Source of the DNA: Vibrio ulleungensis
GTDB lineage: Bacteria > Pseudomonadota > Gammaproteobacteria > Enterobacterales > Vibrionaceae
NCBI RefSeq assembly: GCF_016900875.1
Contig: NZ_JAFEUM010000002.1
Coordinates: 186,001-250,000, forward strand
Length of the DNA stretch: 64,000 nt
Reading direction: 5' to 3'
Shown here: positions 9,211 to 18,699 of the stretch, piece after piece
Layout: the number at the start of each line of letters is the position of its first letter
How positions within the stretch are numbered: position 1 is the first letter of the stretch
The notes under the pieces: model-generated
Told to the model about the DNA's origin: nothing
Database searches by the model: none
The model's input: the letters and a program-made list of their open reading frames with translations, nothing else
Program-made: the position numbers and the translations under genes

Positions 9211-11499
9211 ATGAACCAACAACTTACCGTCACTAAACGGAATGGACGTCAAGAAAACATTGATCTCGACAAAATCCACAAAGTGATTACTTGGGCCGCG
9301 GAAGGCCTAGAAAACGTTTCTGTTTCGCAGGTAGAACTCAATTCTCACATCCAGTTCTACGATGGCATTTCGACCTCAGATATTCACGAAACCATCATCA
9401 AAGCGGCTGCAGACCTTATCTCCGAAGAGACACCTGATTACCAATACCTCGCAGCACGCCTGGCGGTATTCCATCTGCGTAAAAAGGCCTACGGTCAATA
9501 CGAGCCACCAAAGCTTTATCAACACGTGGCACGCTTGGTCGACATGGGAAAATACGACAGCCATATTTTGGAAGATTACTCTCAAGCAGAACTTGAAGAG
9601 CTTGGTGAATACATCGATCACAAACGCGATTTGGACTTTTCCTACGCCGCTGTAAAACAGCTGGAAGGTAAATACTTTGTTCAAAACCGTGTATCAGGTG
9701 AAATCTACGAAAGTGCGCAGTTCTTATACATCCTAGTGTCTGCTTGCCTTTTCGCGAACTATCCGCGCGACACTCGTTTAAGTTATGTTAAGCGTTTTTA
9801 TGACGCGACCTCAACGTTTAAGATTTCACTGCCAACACCAATTATGTCTGGCGTTCGTACTCCGACACGTCAATTTAGCTCGTGTGTATTGATTGAATGT
9901 GGTGACAGCCTAGATTCTATCAACGCAACCTCAAGCTCGATTGTACGTTATGTCTCGCAACGCGCTGGTATTGGTATCAATGCCGGTCGTATTCGCGCAC
10001 TAGGATCTGAAATTCGTGGCGGGGAAGCATTCCACACCGGTTGTATTCCTTTCTATAAGTATTTCCAAACTGCTGTGAAGTGTTGTTCTCAAGGTGGCGT
10101 TCGTGGTGGTGCAGCTACGGTGTTCTACCCACTTTGGCATGGTGAAGTACAGTCGTTACTGGTACTGAAAAACAACCGAGGCGTAGAAGAAAACCGTGTT
10201 CGTCATATGGACTACGGGGTTCAACTCAATAAACTGATGTACAGTCGCCTAGTAGAAGGCGGAGACATTACTCTATTCTCTCCATCCGATGTACCTGGGC
10301 TCTACGATGCCTTCTTTGAAGATCAAGACGAATTTGAACGTTTATACGTGAAGTACGAAAACGATGCCAGCATTCGCCAAGAAAAAGTCAAAGCGGTAGA
10401 CTTGTTTTCATTATTGATGCAAGAGCGTGCATCGACTGGCCGAATCTATATTCAAAATGTCGACCACTGTAACACTCACAGTCCGTTTGACGCTAAAGTA
10501 GCGCCTGTTCGTCAATCTAACCTCTGCTTAGAAATTGCGTTACCAACCAAGCCACTAAACAACGTTGAAGATGACGAAGGTGAAATCGCCCTATGTACGT
10601 TGTCTGCTTTCAACCTTGGTGCAATTAATGAACTCGATGATTTTGAAGAGCTTGCAGACCTGGTAGTGAGAGCATTAGATGCACTACTCGATTATCAAGA
10701 CTACCCATTACCAGCGGCGTACAAATCAACGATGAACCGCCGTACTCTAGGTGTTGGCGTAATTAACTACGCTTACTACCTAGCTAAAAATGGCGTCAAA
10801 TACTCTGATGGCAGCGCAAATGGTCTCACTCACCGAACTTTTGAAGCTATTCAATACTACTTGCTTAAAGCCTCTGTTGGTCTAGCCAAAGAGCAAGGTG
10901 CGTGTCCGCTATTTAATGAGACAAACTACGCGAAAGGTTTGCTGCCGATTGATACTTATAAAGCGGATTTGGACAAGATCTGTGACGAGCCTTTGCATTT
11001 CGATTGGGATGCACTGCGAGACGAGATCATGACGCACGGTCTACGTAACTCTACTCTGACTGCACTAATGCCTTCGGAAACATCGTCTCAAATCTCTAAC
11101 GCCACCAACGGCATAGAGCCACCACGTGGTTACGTCTCTGTCAAAGCATCAAAAGATGGCATTCTTAAGCAAGTTGTTCCTGAGTTCCAGAAGTATAAAG
11201 AGAACTATGAGCTGCTTTGGACTATTCCATCGAACAACGGTTACCTACACCTTGTTGGTATTATGCAAAAGTTCGTAGACCAAGCGATTTCGGCTAACAC
11301 CAACTACGATCCAAACGTACACGACAGCGGCAAAGTGCCAATGAAGTTACTGCTTCGCGATCTATTAACTGCTTACAAGTTCGGCGTGAAAACACTTTAC
11401 TATCATAACACTCGTGATGGTGCTAAAGACGAACAACAAAAAGGCGGTGTCGTGGTAGAACAAGACGACGATTGTGCAGGCGGCGGTTGTAAGATTTAA
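9211..11499 (+). CDS. nrdA: NrdA, class Ia ribonucleotide reductase alpha subunit
   Basis: NrdA reduces ribonucleoside diphosphates to deoxyribonucleotides together with the radical-bearing NrdB. The 762-residue protein is collinear with E. coli NrdA (761). The N-terminal ATP-cone (first about 100 residues, VTKRNGRQENIDLDKIHKVI) carries allosteric control. Active-site cysteines are in RQFSSCVLIECGD, SNLCLEIALP (with Asn, Cys and Glu spaced as in E. coli 437-441) and IALCTLSAFNLGA. The C-terminal tail CAGGGCKI supplies the redox-shuttle cysteines. The nrdB gene follows after 61 bases. Confidence 0.98.
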   Translation: MNQQLTVTKRNGRQENIDLDKIHKVITWAAEGLENVSVSQVELNSHIQFYDGISTSDIHETIIKAAADLISEETPDYQYLAARLAVFHLRKKAYGQYEPPKLYQHVARLVDMGKYDSHILEDYSQAELEELGEYIDHKRDLDFSYAAVKQLEGKYFVQNRVSGEIYESAQFLYILVSACLFANYPRDTRLSYVKRFYDATSTFKISLPTPIMSGVRTPTRQFSSCVLIECGDSLDSINATSSSIVRYVSQRAGIGINAGRIRALGSEIRGGEAFHTGCIPFYKYFQTAVKCCSQGGVRGGAATVFYPLWHGEVQSLLVLKNNRGVEENRVRHMDYGVQLNKLMYSRLVEGGDITLFSPSDVPGLYDAFFEDQDEFERLYVKYENDASIRQEKVKAVDLFSLLMQERASTGRIYIQNVDHCNTHSPFDAKVAPVRQSNLCLEIALPTKPLNNVEDDEGEIALCTLSAFNLGAINELDDFEELADLVVRALDALLDYQDYPLPAAYKSTMNRRTLGVGVINYAYYLAKNGVKYSDGSANGLTHRTFEAIQYYLLKASVGLAKEQGACPLFNETNYAKGLLPIDTYKADLDKICDEPLHFDWDALRDEIMTHGLRNSTLTALMPSETSSQISNATNGIEPPRGYVSVKASKDGILKQVVPEFQKYKENYELLWTIPSNNGYLHLVGIMQKFVDQAISANTNYDPNVHDSGKVPMKLLLRDLLTAYKFGVKTLYYHNTRDGAKDEQQKGGVVVEQDDDCAGGGCKI

Positions 11500-11560
11500 C
11501 GTCTAACCGTGAACGAATTAATAAAGGGGCGATTACGCCCCTCATTACAAAGAGGTTAAA

Positions 11561-12694
11561 ATGGCTTACAGTACATTTACCCAAAAGAAAAACGACCAAC
11601 TAAAAGAGCCTATGTTTTTCGGCCAGCCGGTTAACGTAGCTCGCTATGACCAACAAAAGTTTGAGATTTTTGAAAAGCTTATCGAAAAACAATTGAGCTT
11701 TTTCTGGCGCCCGGAAGAGGTTGATGTATCGAGCGACCGTATCGACTACAACAACCTCCCAGAACATGAAAAACATATTTTCATCAGCAACCTTAAATAT
11801 CAAACTCTGTTAGATTCCATTCAAGGACGTAGCCCCAACGTTGCCCTACTCCCTTTGGTTTCGTTGCCAGAGCTAGAAACGTGGATTGAAACCTGGTCGT
11901 TTTCAGAGACCATCCACTCTCGCTCATACACGCACATCATTCGTAACATCGTTAAAGACCCTGCCGTCGTATTTGACGATATTGTCGAAAACGAGCATAT
12001 CGTCAAACGCGCCAAAGACATCTCACATTATTACGATGATCTCATCGCAATGACTGGTGATTACCACCGTCTTGGCGAAGGCACACATCAAATCAACGGC
12101 GAAACCGTAAACGTTAGTTTGTACGAGCTTAAAAAACAGCTCTATAAATGTTTAATGTCTGTGAATGCGCTAGAAGCGATTCGCTTTTATGTCTCGTTCG
12201 CCTGTTCATTTGCCTTTGCTGAGCGTGAGTTGATGGAAGGTAATGCTAAAATCATCAAGTTGATTGCACGAGATGAAGCGCTGCACCTTAACGGGACTCA
12301 GCATATGGTGAATCTGCTGCGTAACGGGCAAGACGACTTCACTTTTATGCAAATTGCCGAAGAGTGTAAGCAAGACTGTTTTGATCTGTTTAAAGAAGCG
12401 GCTGAGCAAGAAAAAGAGTGGGCTGAATACCTGTTTAAAGATGGCTCCATGATTGGCTTGAACAAAGACATTCTTTGCCAGTACGTGGAATACATTACCA
12501 ATGTTCGTATGCAAGCTGTCGGTCTTGACGCCGCTTATCCAGACGCAACAAGCAACCCTATTCCATGGATTAATGCTTGGCTCTCATCGGACAATGTACA
12601 GGTTGCTCCACAAGAAGCAGAAATAAGCTCTTACCTTGTTGGTCAAATCGATAACGAAGTGTCGGCGACCGATTTCGAGGACTTCGAGCTGTAA
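11561..12694 (+). CDS. nrdB: NrdB, class Ia ribonucleotide reductase beta subunit
   Basis: NrdB houses the di-iron centre and the tyrosyl radical needed by NrdA, and it needs oxygen for assembly. The 377-residue protein shows the iron ligands in order: Asp in QTLLDSIQG, Glu and His in [11 protein letters not shown], Glu in [11 protein letters not shown], and Glu and His in [11 protein letters not shown]. The radical tyrosine is the Y of [11 protein letters not shown]. The C-terminus DFEDFEL resembles the acidic/aromatic tail that docks on NrdA. The stop codon overlaps the next start (TAATG), so yfaE is translationally coupled. Confidence 0.98.
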   Translation: MAYSTFTQKKNDQLKEPMFFGQPVNVARYDQQKFEIFEKLIEKQLSFFWRPEEVDVSSDRIDYNNLPEHEKHIFISNLKYQTLLDSIQGRSPNVALLPLVSLPELETWIETWSFSETIHSRSYTHIIRNIVKDPAVVFDDIVENEHIVKRAKDISHYYDDLIAMTGDYHRLGEGTHQINGETVNVSLYELKKQLYKCLMSVNALEAIRFYVSFACSFAFAERELMEGNAKIIKLIARDEALHLNGTQHMVNLLRNGQDDFTFMQIAEECKQDCFDLFKEAAEQEKEWAEYLFKDGSMIGLNKDILCQYVEYITNVRMQAVGLDAAYPDATSNPIPWINAWLSSDNVQVAPQEAEISSYLVGQIDNEVSATDFEDFEL

Positions 12695-12978
12695 TGCATC
12701 TAGTAACTCTGAACAAGCTGACTCAAATTCGCGCTGAAGACGATCAAACGCTTCTAGAAGCGATGGAGAGTAGCGATTTGATTCCAGAGTACAACTGTCG
12801 CGACGGGCACTGCGGTGCCTGTCGCTGCACACTCGATGAAGGTGATGTCGAGTATATTGGCTTTGCTATGGCCTATTTAGCACCCAAACAAATCCTACCT
12901 TGTATCTGCAAAGCAAAGTCTGCGGTTAAAATCAGTTCAGTAAATTATCAATTACGCATCAAAACCGAAACAAATTGA
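12694..12978 (+). CDS. yfaE: YfaE, 2Fe-2S ferredoxin for NrdB cofactor maintenance
   Basis: This is a small plant-type ferredoxin that delivers electrons for assembly and repair of the NrdB di-iron-tyrosyl cofactor. The 94-residue protein has the ligand set YNCRDGHCGACRCTL plus a distal cysteine in LPCICKAKS, the C-x4-C-x2-C...C pattern of 2Fe-2S ferredoxins. It overlaps the end of nrdB by one base, the same gene order as in E. coli. No terminator is evident before the next gene, 81 bases further on. Confidence 0.95.
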   Translation: MHLVTLNKLTQIRAEDDQTLLEAMESSDLIPEYNCRDGHCGACRCTLDEGDVEYIGFAMAYLAPKQILPCICKAKSAVKISSVNYQLRIKTETN

Positions 12979-13059
12979 GAGATTTACGTGAGATAGGTTT
13001 TAAAACTGCAAATAATAAGCGATAATCTCAAAACGAATTGTCTCCAAGGAAGGTAAGTT

Positions 13060-13938
13060 TTGCGCAGTAAATATTTAGCAGCAGCGCTATTAACCACTGT
13101 TTCAACGACTGCTTCAGCGTTTGAAGATTTCTCACTTACGTCCGACCATAATAATAGCTGTCTAAATAGCATCAGTTATTGTTCAGAACCATTGGCTTTT
13201 AATAAATCCACCGTTACCGCCGATGACTATTTGCGCTTTGACGAACCAGACCTTCCTATTCATTTTACCCTACAATCTGAAAAAGATTGGAATTACCTCG
13301 CAGAGCAAACTTATACCATTCTAGGGTTGAGTATTGTTACTGTTGGTATTATGACTCTGCTACCCGAAAGCATCACCAAATGGGATGAAGAATCTCGTGA
13401 TCTTAGTAACCTCGGTGATAAGTGGAAAGAAAATGTCAAAGCCGGCCCAGTTTGGGACAGAGATGAACACTTCCTCAACTATGTAATGCATCCCTACTTT
13501 GGTGGTGTCTACTATACCTCTGCTCGCCACGCAGGCTTTAACGAGTTCGAGTCTTTCCTCTACTCCGCAGCAATGTCTGGGCTATTCTGGGAGTATGGCG
13601 TAGAAGCCTTTGCCGAAGTACCTTCTTGGCAAGATCTCTTTATTACACCCATGTTTGGCGCCGTTGTTGGTGAGTTAATGTTACAAGGCGAACAGCACAT
13701 TTTGGCAAACGATGGCGAAGTTTGGGGCTCAAGTGGATTTGGTAGTTTCACTCTGTTCTTCTTAAACCCAGTGGGTCACATTCACTATTGGGTAACCGAT
13801 GCTTGGGGTGGCGACGCCGAAGGTAAGTTGATGTTTAACCAATGGTTTGACGATCCAAATGCAACTAGTTTTGCAATCGACTCAGGTGCTTCATACGATC
13901 CAACGTTTATAGGTTATCAACTGAGTTTGAAGTTTTAA
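13060..13938 (+). CDS. DUF3943-type envelope protein
   Basis: The function is unknown. The 292-residue product begins with a signal peptide (AALLTTVSTTASAF) and has a likely membrane segment at about 87-105 (TILGLSIVTVGIMTLLPES). The conserved centre runs from HFLNYVMHPYFGGVYY through ARHAGFNEFESF to FWEYGVEAFAEVPS and VGELMLQGEQ, a pattern I associate with the DUF3943 family; that assignment is from memory and needs a profile search. The start is a TTG, chosen because AAGGAAGG lies about 7 bases before it. A bidirectional terminator separates it from fadE. Confidence 0.75.
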   Translation: MRSKYLAAALLTTVSTTASAFEDFSLTSDHNNSCLNSISYCSEPLAFNKSTVTADDYLRFDEPDLPIHFTLQSEKDWNYLAEQTYTILGLSIVTVGIMTLLPESITKWDEESRDLSNLGDKWKENVKAGPVWDRDEHFLNYVMHPYFGGVYYTSARHAGFNEFESFLYSAAMSGLFWEYGVEAFAEVPSWQDLFITPMFGAVVGELMLQGEQHILANDGEVWGSSGFGSFTLFFLNPVGHIHYWVTDAWGGDAEGKLMFNQWFDDPNATSFAIDSGASYDPTFIGYQLSLKF

Positions 13939-13953
13939 TTCTATATTACACAC

Positions 13954-13982
13954 AAAAAAGCCAGACATTGTCTGGCTTTTTT
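13954..13982. terminator. Bidirectional terminator between the DUF3943 gene and fadE
   Basis: AAAAAAGCCAGAC and GTCTGGCTTTTTT form a perfect stem with a 3-base loop. The T runs on both strands serve both converging genes. Confidence 0.9.
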
Positions 13983-14001
13983 ATTACTCACTTAACGTTG
14001 C

Positions 14002-16293
14002 TTAAGCAGCATCATCGACTTTTTTGCTGCTAGCAGGACTTTGAGGTCCATTCGTTAGCGTCTGTGAAAAGTCGTGACTGAAGTGGTCTACCTGAATCGC
14101 TTGGTAGCGAAGTTCATCGGCTTGTTTAATTCTATCCACTTCTTGCTCGGTAAAGATACCTTGCTCTAGCGCTGCATCCAATTTCTCGTATAGCGGAAGC
14201 GCCTTAGATATCTTTTTCTCTTTGATAGCTTTAAACAGCTTTTTCTCAAGATCTTTAATACCGTACATTGCCTCGAACGCTAGCTCCATTAGACCTACTG
14301 AGTCCTCAGTAGTGTTTTCAAAGTAGCAAAGATTGGTTAAACGATCGCGCTGCTCACCCGGTACCATCATCAATTGAGCCACTTCCAAAGTCACTTTGTC
14401 ATCAGGAGCCGTAAAGTGGTTACCCAATGGGAATACAACGGCTTTTAGTCCTAGTCCAGCAACCTTGCTTGGGAAATTGCGGTACGCTTCTTCTAACGAT
14501 TTAGCGCCCTGATGCATACAGTGTTGCAATGCGTATTCAACATACGGCAAATCTTGCTTAAGCGAACCATCGTCTTTGAATTTTTTCAGTACCGCAGACG
14601 CAAGATATAGGTAGCTCAAGCCATCACCAAGACGCGCTGAAATCACTTCTTTGCGTTTTAGCTCACCACCGAGTGTCAACATAGCCGTATCTGCAGAAAA
14701 AGCTAATGCGCGACTTAGACGAGTAAGATGCTGATAATAGCGCCCCAGTGGACCACTTGGCTTACCAACAAAGTGAGAACCCGTTAGCGCCGAGCCTAAT
14801 GCACCTAACTTATTGCCCAACGCGTGTTGAATGTGTTTAAACAAAACTGCATCAAACTCTTTAGCACCTTCTTTGGCATCTGGATTGGCCGCAGCTTCCA
14901 TCTCTTTAAGCACGTAAGGGTGACAACGGGTTGCCCCTTGACCAAAGATCATCAGGTTACGTGTTAGGATGTTTGCACCTTCAACCGTAATCGCGACAGG
15001 TATACCCGCATAGTGATGCCCAAGGTAGTTCATTGGCCCTACTTGTATCGCTCGTCCAGAGTGGATGTCCATACAGTCGTTCAACAAAGTACGTGCCATT
15101 TCGGTCATATGGTACTTAGCAATCGCAGTCACGATGCCGGGTTTCTCTCCCATATCGAGTGAGGTGGTGGTTAAGGTGCGTGACGCTTCTAACAGATACC
15201 CTAGTCCGCCGATACGCCCCATCGCTTCTGCTACACCTTCAAACTTACCGATAGACATACCAAACTGTCTACGTACATAAGCATACGCACCTGTAGTACG
15301 AGCGGTTAGATGCCCTACTGCCGTACCTAGAGCAGGTAAAGAGATACCGCGTCCCGCTGACAAACATTCAACCAGCATGCGCCAACCTTTCCCGGCGTAC
15401 TCTTGACCACCAATGATCCACTCCATCGGTATAAAGACATCTTTGCCTCGTGTAGGACCATTCATAAATGCTAGACCAAGTGGGTCGTGACGCTCGCCAA
15501 TTTCGACGCCTTCATGATCCGCAGGAATAAGTGCACAGGTGATCCCTAGATCGGCTTTGTCACCAATTAGCCCCTCTGGATCTTTAAGTTTAAACGCCAA
15601 ACCAAGTACTGTAGCGACAGGAGCAAGAGTGATGTAGCGTTTGTTCCATGTAAGGCGAATACCCAGCGTTTCTTTTCCTTCAAACTCTTGTGTACACACA
15701 ATGCCTTGATCAGGGATCGCGCCTGCATCCGAGCCAGCTTCAGGTCCGGTTAATGCAAAACAAGGAATGTCAGTGCCGTCGGCTAAACGTGGCAACCAGT
15801 AATCTTTTTGCTCTTGCGTACCATAGTGACTTAACAACTCACCAGGACCCAATGAGTTGGGTACCATTACGCTAACCGCTGCGCTAAGACTGCGCGTAGC
15901 AATTTTGGTGACAATGGTCGAGTTAGCTAATGAAGAAAACTCAAGACCACCGAATTTTTTAGAAATGATCAGCGAGAAGAAACGCTCTTTTCGCATAAAA
16001 TCCCACACTTCTTTCGGAAGGTCCCTATCCTCGACCACAATTTTATGGTCATCAAGCATAGACAATAAGGTTTCAACCTTGTTATCCATAAACGCTTGCT
16101 CTTCCGCCGTTAGCTGAGGCTTCGGATAGTTGTGTAGAGTGGACCAGTTTGGTTTACCACTAAATAATTCACCATCCCACCATACACTGCCCGCTTCCAT
16201 CGCTTCTTTCTCGGTACTAGAAAGCGGTGGTAGCACTTTTTTGAACAGTTTAAAGGCTGGGTCACTTATCCATTTTTGTCTTAGCGAACTCAT
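14002..16293 (-). CDS. fadE: FadE, acyl-CoA dehydrogenase
   Basis: FadE catalyses the first step of beta-oxidation, FAD-dependent conversion of acyl-CoA to trans-2-enoyl-CoA, at the inner membrane. The product shows the acyl-CoA dehydrogenase signature CFALTGPEAGSDAGAIPD, the flavin-domain stretch RLTWNKRYITLAP, and a long C-terminal extension (about residue 480 on, with HALGNKLGALGSALTGSHF) of the FadE-specific DUF1974 type. The ATG at 16293 follows AAGGA at good spacing and gives 763 residues; a GTG at 16314 would add seven. It lies 41 bases downstream of psrA with no terminator between, so the two are probably co-transcribed. An AT-rich -10-like stretch near 16325 could give fadE a promoter of its own. 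Confidence 0.95.
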   Translation of the reverse strand: MSSLRQKWISDPAFKLFKKVLPPLSSTEKEAMEAGSVWWDGELFSGKPNWSTLHNYPKPQLTAEEQAFMDNKVETLLSMLDDHKIVVEDRDLPKEVWDFMRKERFFSLIISKKFGGLEFSSLANSTIVTKIATRSLSAAVSVMVPNSLGPGELLSHYGTQEQKDYWLPRLADGTDIPCFALTGPEAGSDAGAIPDQGIVCTQEFEGKETLGIRLTWNKRYITLAPVATVLGLAFKLKDPEGLIGDKADLGITCALIPADHEGVEIGERHDPLGLAFMNGPTRGKDVFIPMEWIIGGQEYAGKGWRMLVECLSAGRGISLPALGTAVGHLTARTTGAYAYVRRQFGMSIGKFEGVAEAMGRIGGLGYLLEASRTLTTTSLDMGEKPGIVTAIAKYHMTEMARTLLNDCMDIHSGRAIQVGPMNYLGHHYAGIPVAITVEGANILTRNLMIFGQGATRCHPYVLKEMEAAANPDAKEGAKEFDAVLFKHIQHALGNKLGALGSALTGSHFVGKPSGPLGRYYQHLTRLSRALAFSADTAMLTLGGELKRKEVISARLGDGLSYLYLASAVLKKFKDDGSLKQDLPYVEYALQHCMHQGAKSLEEAYRNFPSKVAGLGLKAVVFPLGNHFTAPDDKVTLEVAQLMMVPGEQRDRLTNLCYFENTTEDSVGLMELAFEAMYGIKDLEKKLFKAIKEKKISKALPLYEKLDAALEQGIFTEQEVDRIKQADELRYQAIQVDHFSHDFSQTLTNGPQSPASSKKVDDAA

Positions 16294-16334
16294 ACTTTCA
16301 TCCTTCTCTTTCACATCTATCTTTATAATATTAT

Positions 16335-16961
16335 TTAGTTATTAGCGCTTACGCCTGCGGCAAGAAAAGGGATCAACTGATTAATGATCACTTCTGAATC
16401 CGCGGCCCTACCGAAATCGCTAAACGCAATCTCCATTAGAGCTTGGCTGCTGGCCATAGTAAAAACGCATGTCCCTAATACAAAGTGCAACCGCCAAAAA
16501 AGTTGCTCCCGTGTTAGGTCTGGGCTTGCGCGGTGAACAGCGGCAATAAACTGCTGTAATACGTCATCGTAGTGATTGGTAATAAACCATCTCAGGTGGC
16601 CCTGAACATCAGAGTAGCCTCGACCCACTAACAACATAAAACGACTCGCACCATTGTCGCGAACCGCATTAAGATTCATTAGTGGCTTTTTGATGGCTTC
16701 GAAAACGGCTTGCATATCGTGATGAGGTTGTTGCTCAAGTTCGGTTAGAGCTCGTCCCAAGGCAGGCATAAATGCTTCTAGATACTGATTAAGAACAGCT
16801 CTAATCAAACTCTTTTTGTCACCAAAATGGTAATTAACAGAAGCGAGATTGACATCGGCTTTACTGGTAATAGCGCGCAATGAAGTGTCGTTAAACCCTT
16901 GCTCTGCAAACAACCCTTCCGCGACTTGCACAATCTTCTCTTTTGTATTCACTTTATGCAC
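16335..16961 (-). CDS. psrA: PsrA, TetR-family regulator of fatty acid metabolism
   Basis: PsrA-type repressors sense long-chain fatty acyl ligands and control fad genes in Pseudomonas, Shewanella and Vibrio. The 208-residue protein has an N-terminal TetR helix-turn-helix (residues about 9-55, TSLRAITSKADVNLASVNYH), closely like Pseudomonas PsrA in the recognition helix. The C-terminal ligand domain includes the segment FWRLHFVLGTCVFTMAS. Its position directly before fadE and an AAACA-N2-TGTTT palindrome just upstream support autoregulation and control of fadE. The start is GTG at 16961 with a weak ribosome site; a second GTG nine bases later is possible. Confidence 0.85.
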   Translation of the reverse strand: MHKVNTKEKIVQVAEGLFAEQGFNDTSLRAITSKADVNLASVNYHFGDKKSLIRAVLNQYLEAFMPALGRALTELEQQPHHDMQAVFEAIKKPLMNLNAVRDNGASRFMLLVGRGYSDVQGHLRWFITNHYDDVLQQFIAAVHRASPDLTREQLFWRLHFVLGTCVFTMASSQALMEIAFSDFGRAADSEVIINQLIPFLAAGVSANN

Positions 16962-16975
16962 GTTTCAATCACTCG

Positions 16976-16995
16976 TATTAAACACCTGTTTGAAT
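16976..16995. promoter_or_regulatory. PsrA operator upstream of psrA
   Basis: The core AAACACCTGTTTG at 16980-16992 reads on the minus strand as CAAAC-N4-GTTT, close to the Pseudomonas PsrA motif (G/C)AAAC-N2-4-GTTT(G/C). Its position 15-35 bases before the psrA start fits autorepression. Confidence 0.6.
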
Positions 16996-17099
16996 ACTAC
17001 CCCAACAACATCACATTAACAAGAGCGCAACAAAACATTCAGATCACATCAACGCCAAAAAAAAATGAATTATTTTTGAACCTTTGTTGGTTAGCCGGG

Positions 17100-17241
17100 T
17101 CTTATTTAATGTGAACGGTAGATACTTGGTTGAATGTGATTTCTATCTGTGTTTCTTTTTTCTGCCGTTGCGATGCTGCTAATTTTTCATTAACTCCTAT
17201 GTTTGTATAGGCTCATTCAAATTTGAATGGGCCTTTTTTTT
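17100..17241 (+). ncRNA. Candidate small RNA ending in an orphan terminator
   Basis: Both flanking genes, psrA and nhaA, lie on the minus strand, yet a textbook plus-strand terminator ends here (12-bp hairpin and T8). It must belong to a plus-strand transcript that encodes nothing I can see. A U-rich stretch (AATTTTTCATT) and a second small hairpin (CCTAT/ATAGG at 17196-17211) precede it. A possible promoter is TTGAAC at 17076-17081 with TCTTAT at 17100-17105, spacing 18, which would start the RNA near 17112. The 5' end is a guess and the family is not recognised. Confidence 0.3.
17210..17241 (+). terminator. Strong orphan terminator on the plus strand
   Basis: GGCTCATTCAAA pairs completely with TTTGAATGGGCC (one G-U pair) and is followed by eight T. 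No plus-strand protein gene ends upstream of it. Confidence 0.85.
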
Positions 17242-17299
17242 GTCCCTTTTGCAGTTAGAAACCATTACGCTCGTAACATCCCCCGATCGACAGACATAA

Positions 17300-17325
17300 A
17301 AAAACCGCTCGTAAGAGCGGTTTTT
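17300..17325 (-). terminator. Terminator of nhaA
   Basis: AAAAACCGCTC and GAGCGGTTTTT pair perfectly around GTAA. On the minus strand the hairpin is followed by TTTTTTTAT. It lies 21 bases after the nhaA stop. Confidence 0.9.
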
Positions 17326-17346
17326 GTTGAAACGATTTTCTTGTGT

Positions 17347-18528
17347 TTAGCTGTTCGTTGTCACTTGCTCTACTTCAGCGTCAGCAGCAACTTTTGGCAG
17401 TGATTTGCTCAGCAACGTATAACCAATCAAAGCAGACAAAGTTGACCCCATCAAAATGCCCAAGCGCGAGAATGTATCAAATCCAAGTGATGGGTCAGTA
17501 AAGGCCAGTGACGAGATGAAAATCGACATTGTGAAGCCAATACCACACAGCACTGATACCGCGAAGATATGGTTAAAACGAACACCTGTTGGCAGTTTCG
17601 CCCAGCCAAATTTAACGGCTGCAAAACTAAACGTGAAGATACCAAGCGGTTTACCTACAAGAAGACCTAGTGCGATACCCATAGGTAGTGGCGCTGCTAA
17701 GCTTGATAGTGATACGCCTTCCAACGAAATACCCGCATTAGCAAAAGCAAATATTGGCAGGATTAGGAACGCAACGTACGGGTGTAATGCGTGTTCTAGC
17801 TTCTTAAGTGGAGATTTGCCGTCTTGGCCTTTAAGTGGAATAGCAAAACCAAGTACTACACCTGCTAAGGTTGCGTGAACACCAGACTTAAGAACTGCGA
17901 ACCACAGCACTGCGCCAACTAGCAAGTACCAACGAGTCTGAGAGACGCGTTTGTGGTGCATCCAGAACAACAGAGCCGTCATTGCAAAACCTACAGCTAA
18001 TGCCATTGCTGACAGGTCGCTACTGTAGAATAGAGCAATAATGACAATGACACCAAGATCATCAATGATGGCTAGTGCAAGTAAGAATACTTTAAGGCTA
18101 ACAGGAACGCGTTTACCAAGCAGCGCCATAATACCTAGAGCAAAGGCAATATCGGTAGCAGCAGGAATCGCCCAACCATTTAACGCTGCAGCGTCACCCA
18201 TGTTAAACAACACGTAAACTAGCGCAGGAGCAACCATACCACCAACGGCGGCGATCGCTGGGAAGATGGCGGTTTCACGCGTCTTAAGAGCGCCTTCCAT
18301 CAGCTCACGTTTAACTTCCAGACCAATCAGTAGAAAGAATACGGCCATCAAGCCATCGTTGATCCAGTGTGATACAGACATTCCTGCGACGTAACTGTGC
18401 AGTACTGCATCATAAGTGCCATATAGGGGAGAATTGGCGATAACCATTGCAATGGCTGCTGCAATTACTAGAAGAATCCCGCCAGCGGATTCCATTTTGA
18501 AGAAGTCTTTAATGACGTCACTCATCAC
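17347..18528 (-). CDS. nhaA: NhaA, Na+/H+ antiporter
   Basis: NhaA exports Na+ (or Li+) in exchange for two protons across the inner membrane and supports growth at alkaline pH and high salt. The 393-residue, twelve-segment protein contains the ion-binding pair Asp156-Asp157 in [13 protein letters not shown], equivalent to Asp163-Asp164 of E. coli. The [22 protein letters not shown] helix-4 assembly region is conserved. The N-terminus begins MMSD; either Met could start, and the first is annotated. The gene is monocistronic with its own terminator. Confidence 0.96.
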   Translation of the reverse strand: MMSDVIKDFFKMESAGGILLVIAAAIAMVIANSPLYGTYDAVLHSYVAGMSVSHWINDGLMAVFFLLIGLEVKRELMEGALKTRETAIFPAIAAVGGMVAPALVYVLFNMGDAAALNGWAIPAATDIAFALGIMALLGKRVPVSLKVFLLALAIIDDLGVIVIIALFYSSDLSAMALAVGFAMTALLFWMHHKRVSQTRWYLLVGAVLWFAVLKSGVHATLAGVVLGFAIPLKGQDGKSPLKKLEHALHPYVAFLILPIFAFANAGISLEGVSLSSLAAPLPMGIALGLLVGKPLGIFTFSFAAVKFGWAKLPTGVRFNHIFAVSVLCGIGFTMSIFISSLAFTDPSLGFDTFSRLGILMGSTLSALIGYTLLSKSLPKVAADAEVEQVTTNS

Positions 18529-18699
18529 TATTACCTTAATTAATTGTGTCGATACTTACAGTAAAGCATAACGCATTTCCATAAGTCCTTTTGTATGACT
18601 TAAGTGTATGCAGCATTTGCAACTTAATAAACTCGGTAGTTACTGAAATAAACATCGAGAAAACCGAAGTATTCGCCAATGTAGACTTAAATCCACAGA

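Noticed and set aside
17456..17878. 140-codon plus-strand frame inside nhaA
   Set aside because: It is antisense to a well-conserved gene, rich in Pro/Lys with no domain; a shadow of the NhaA codon pattern.
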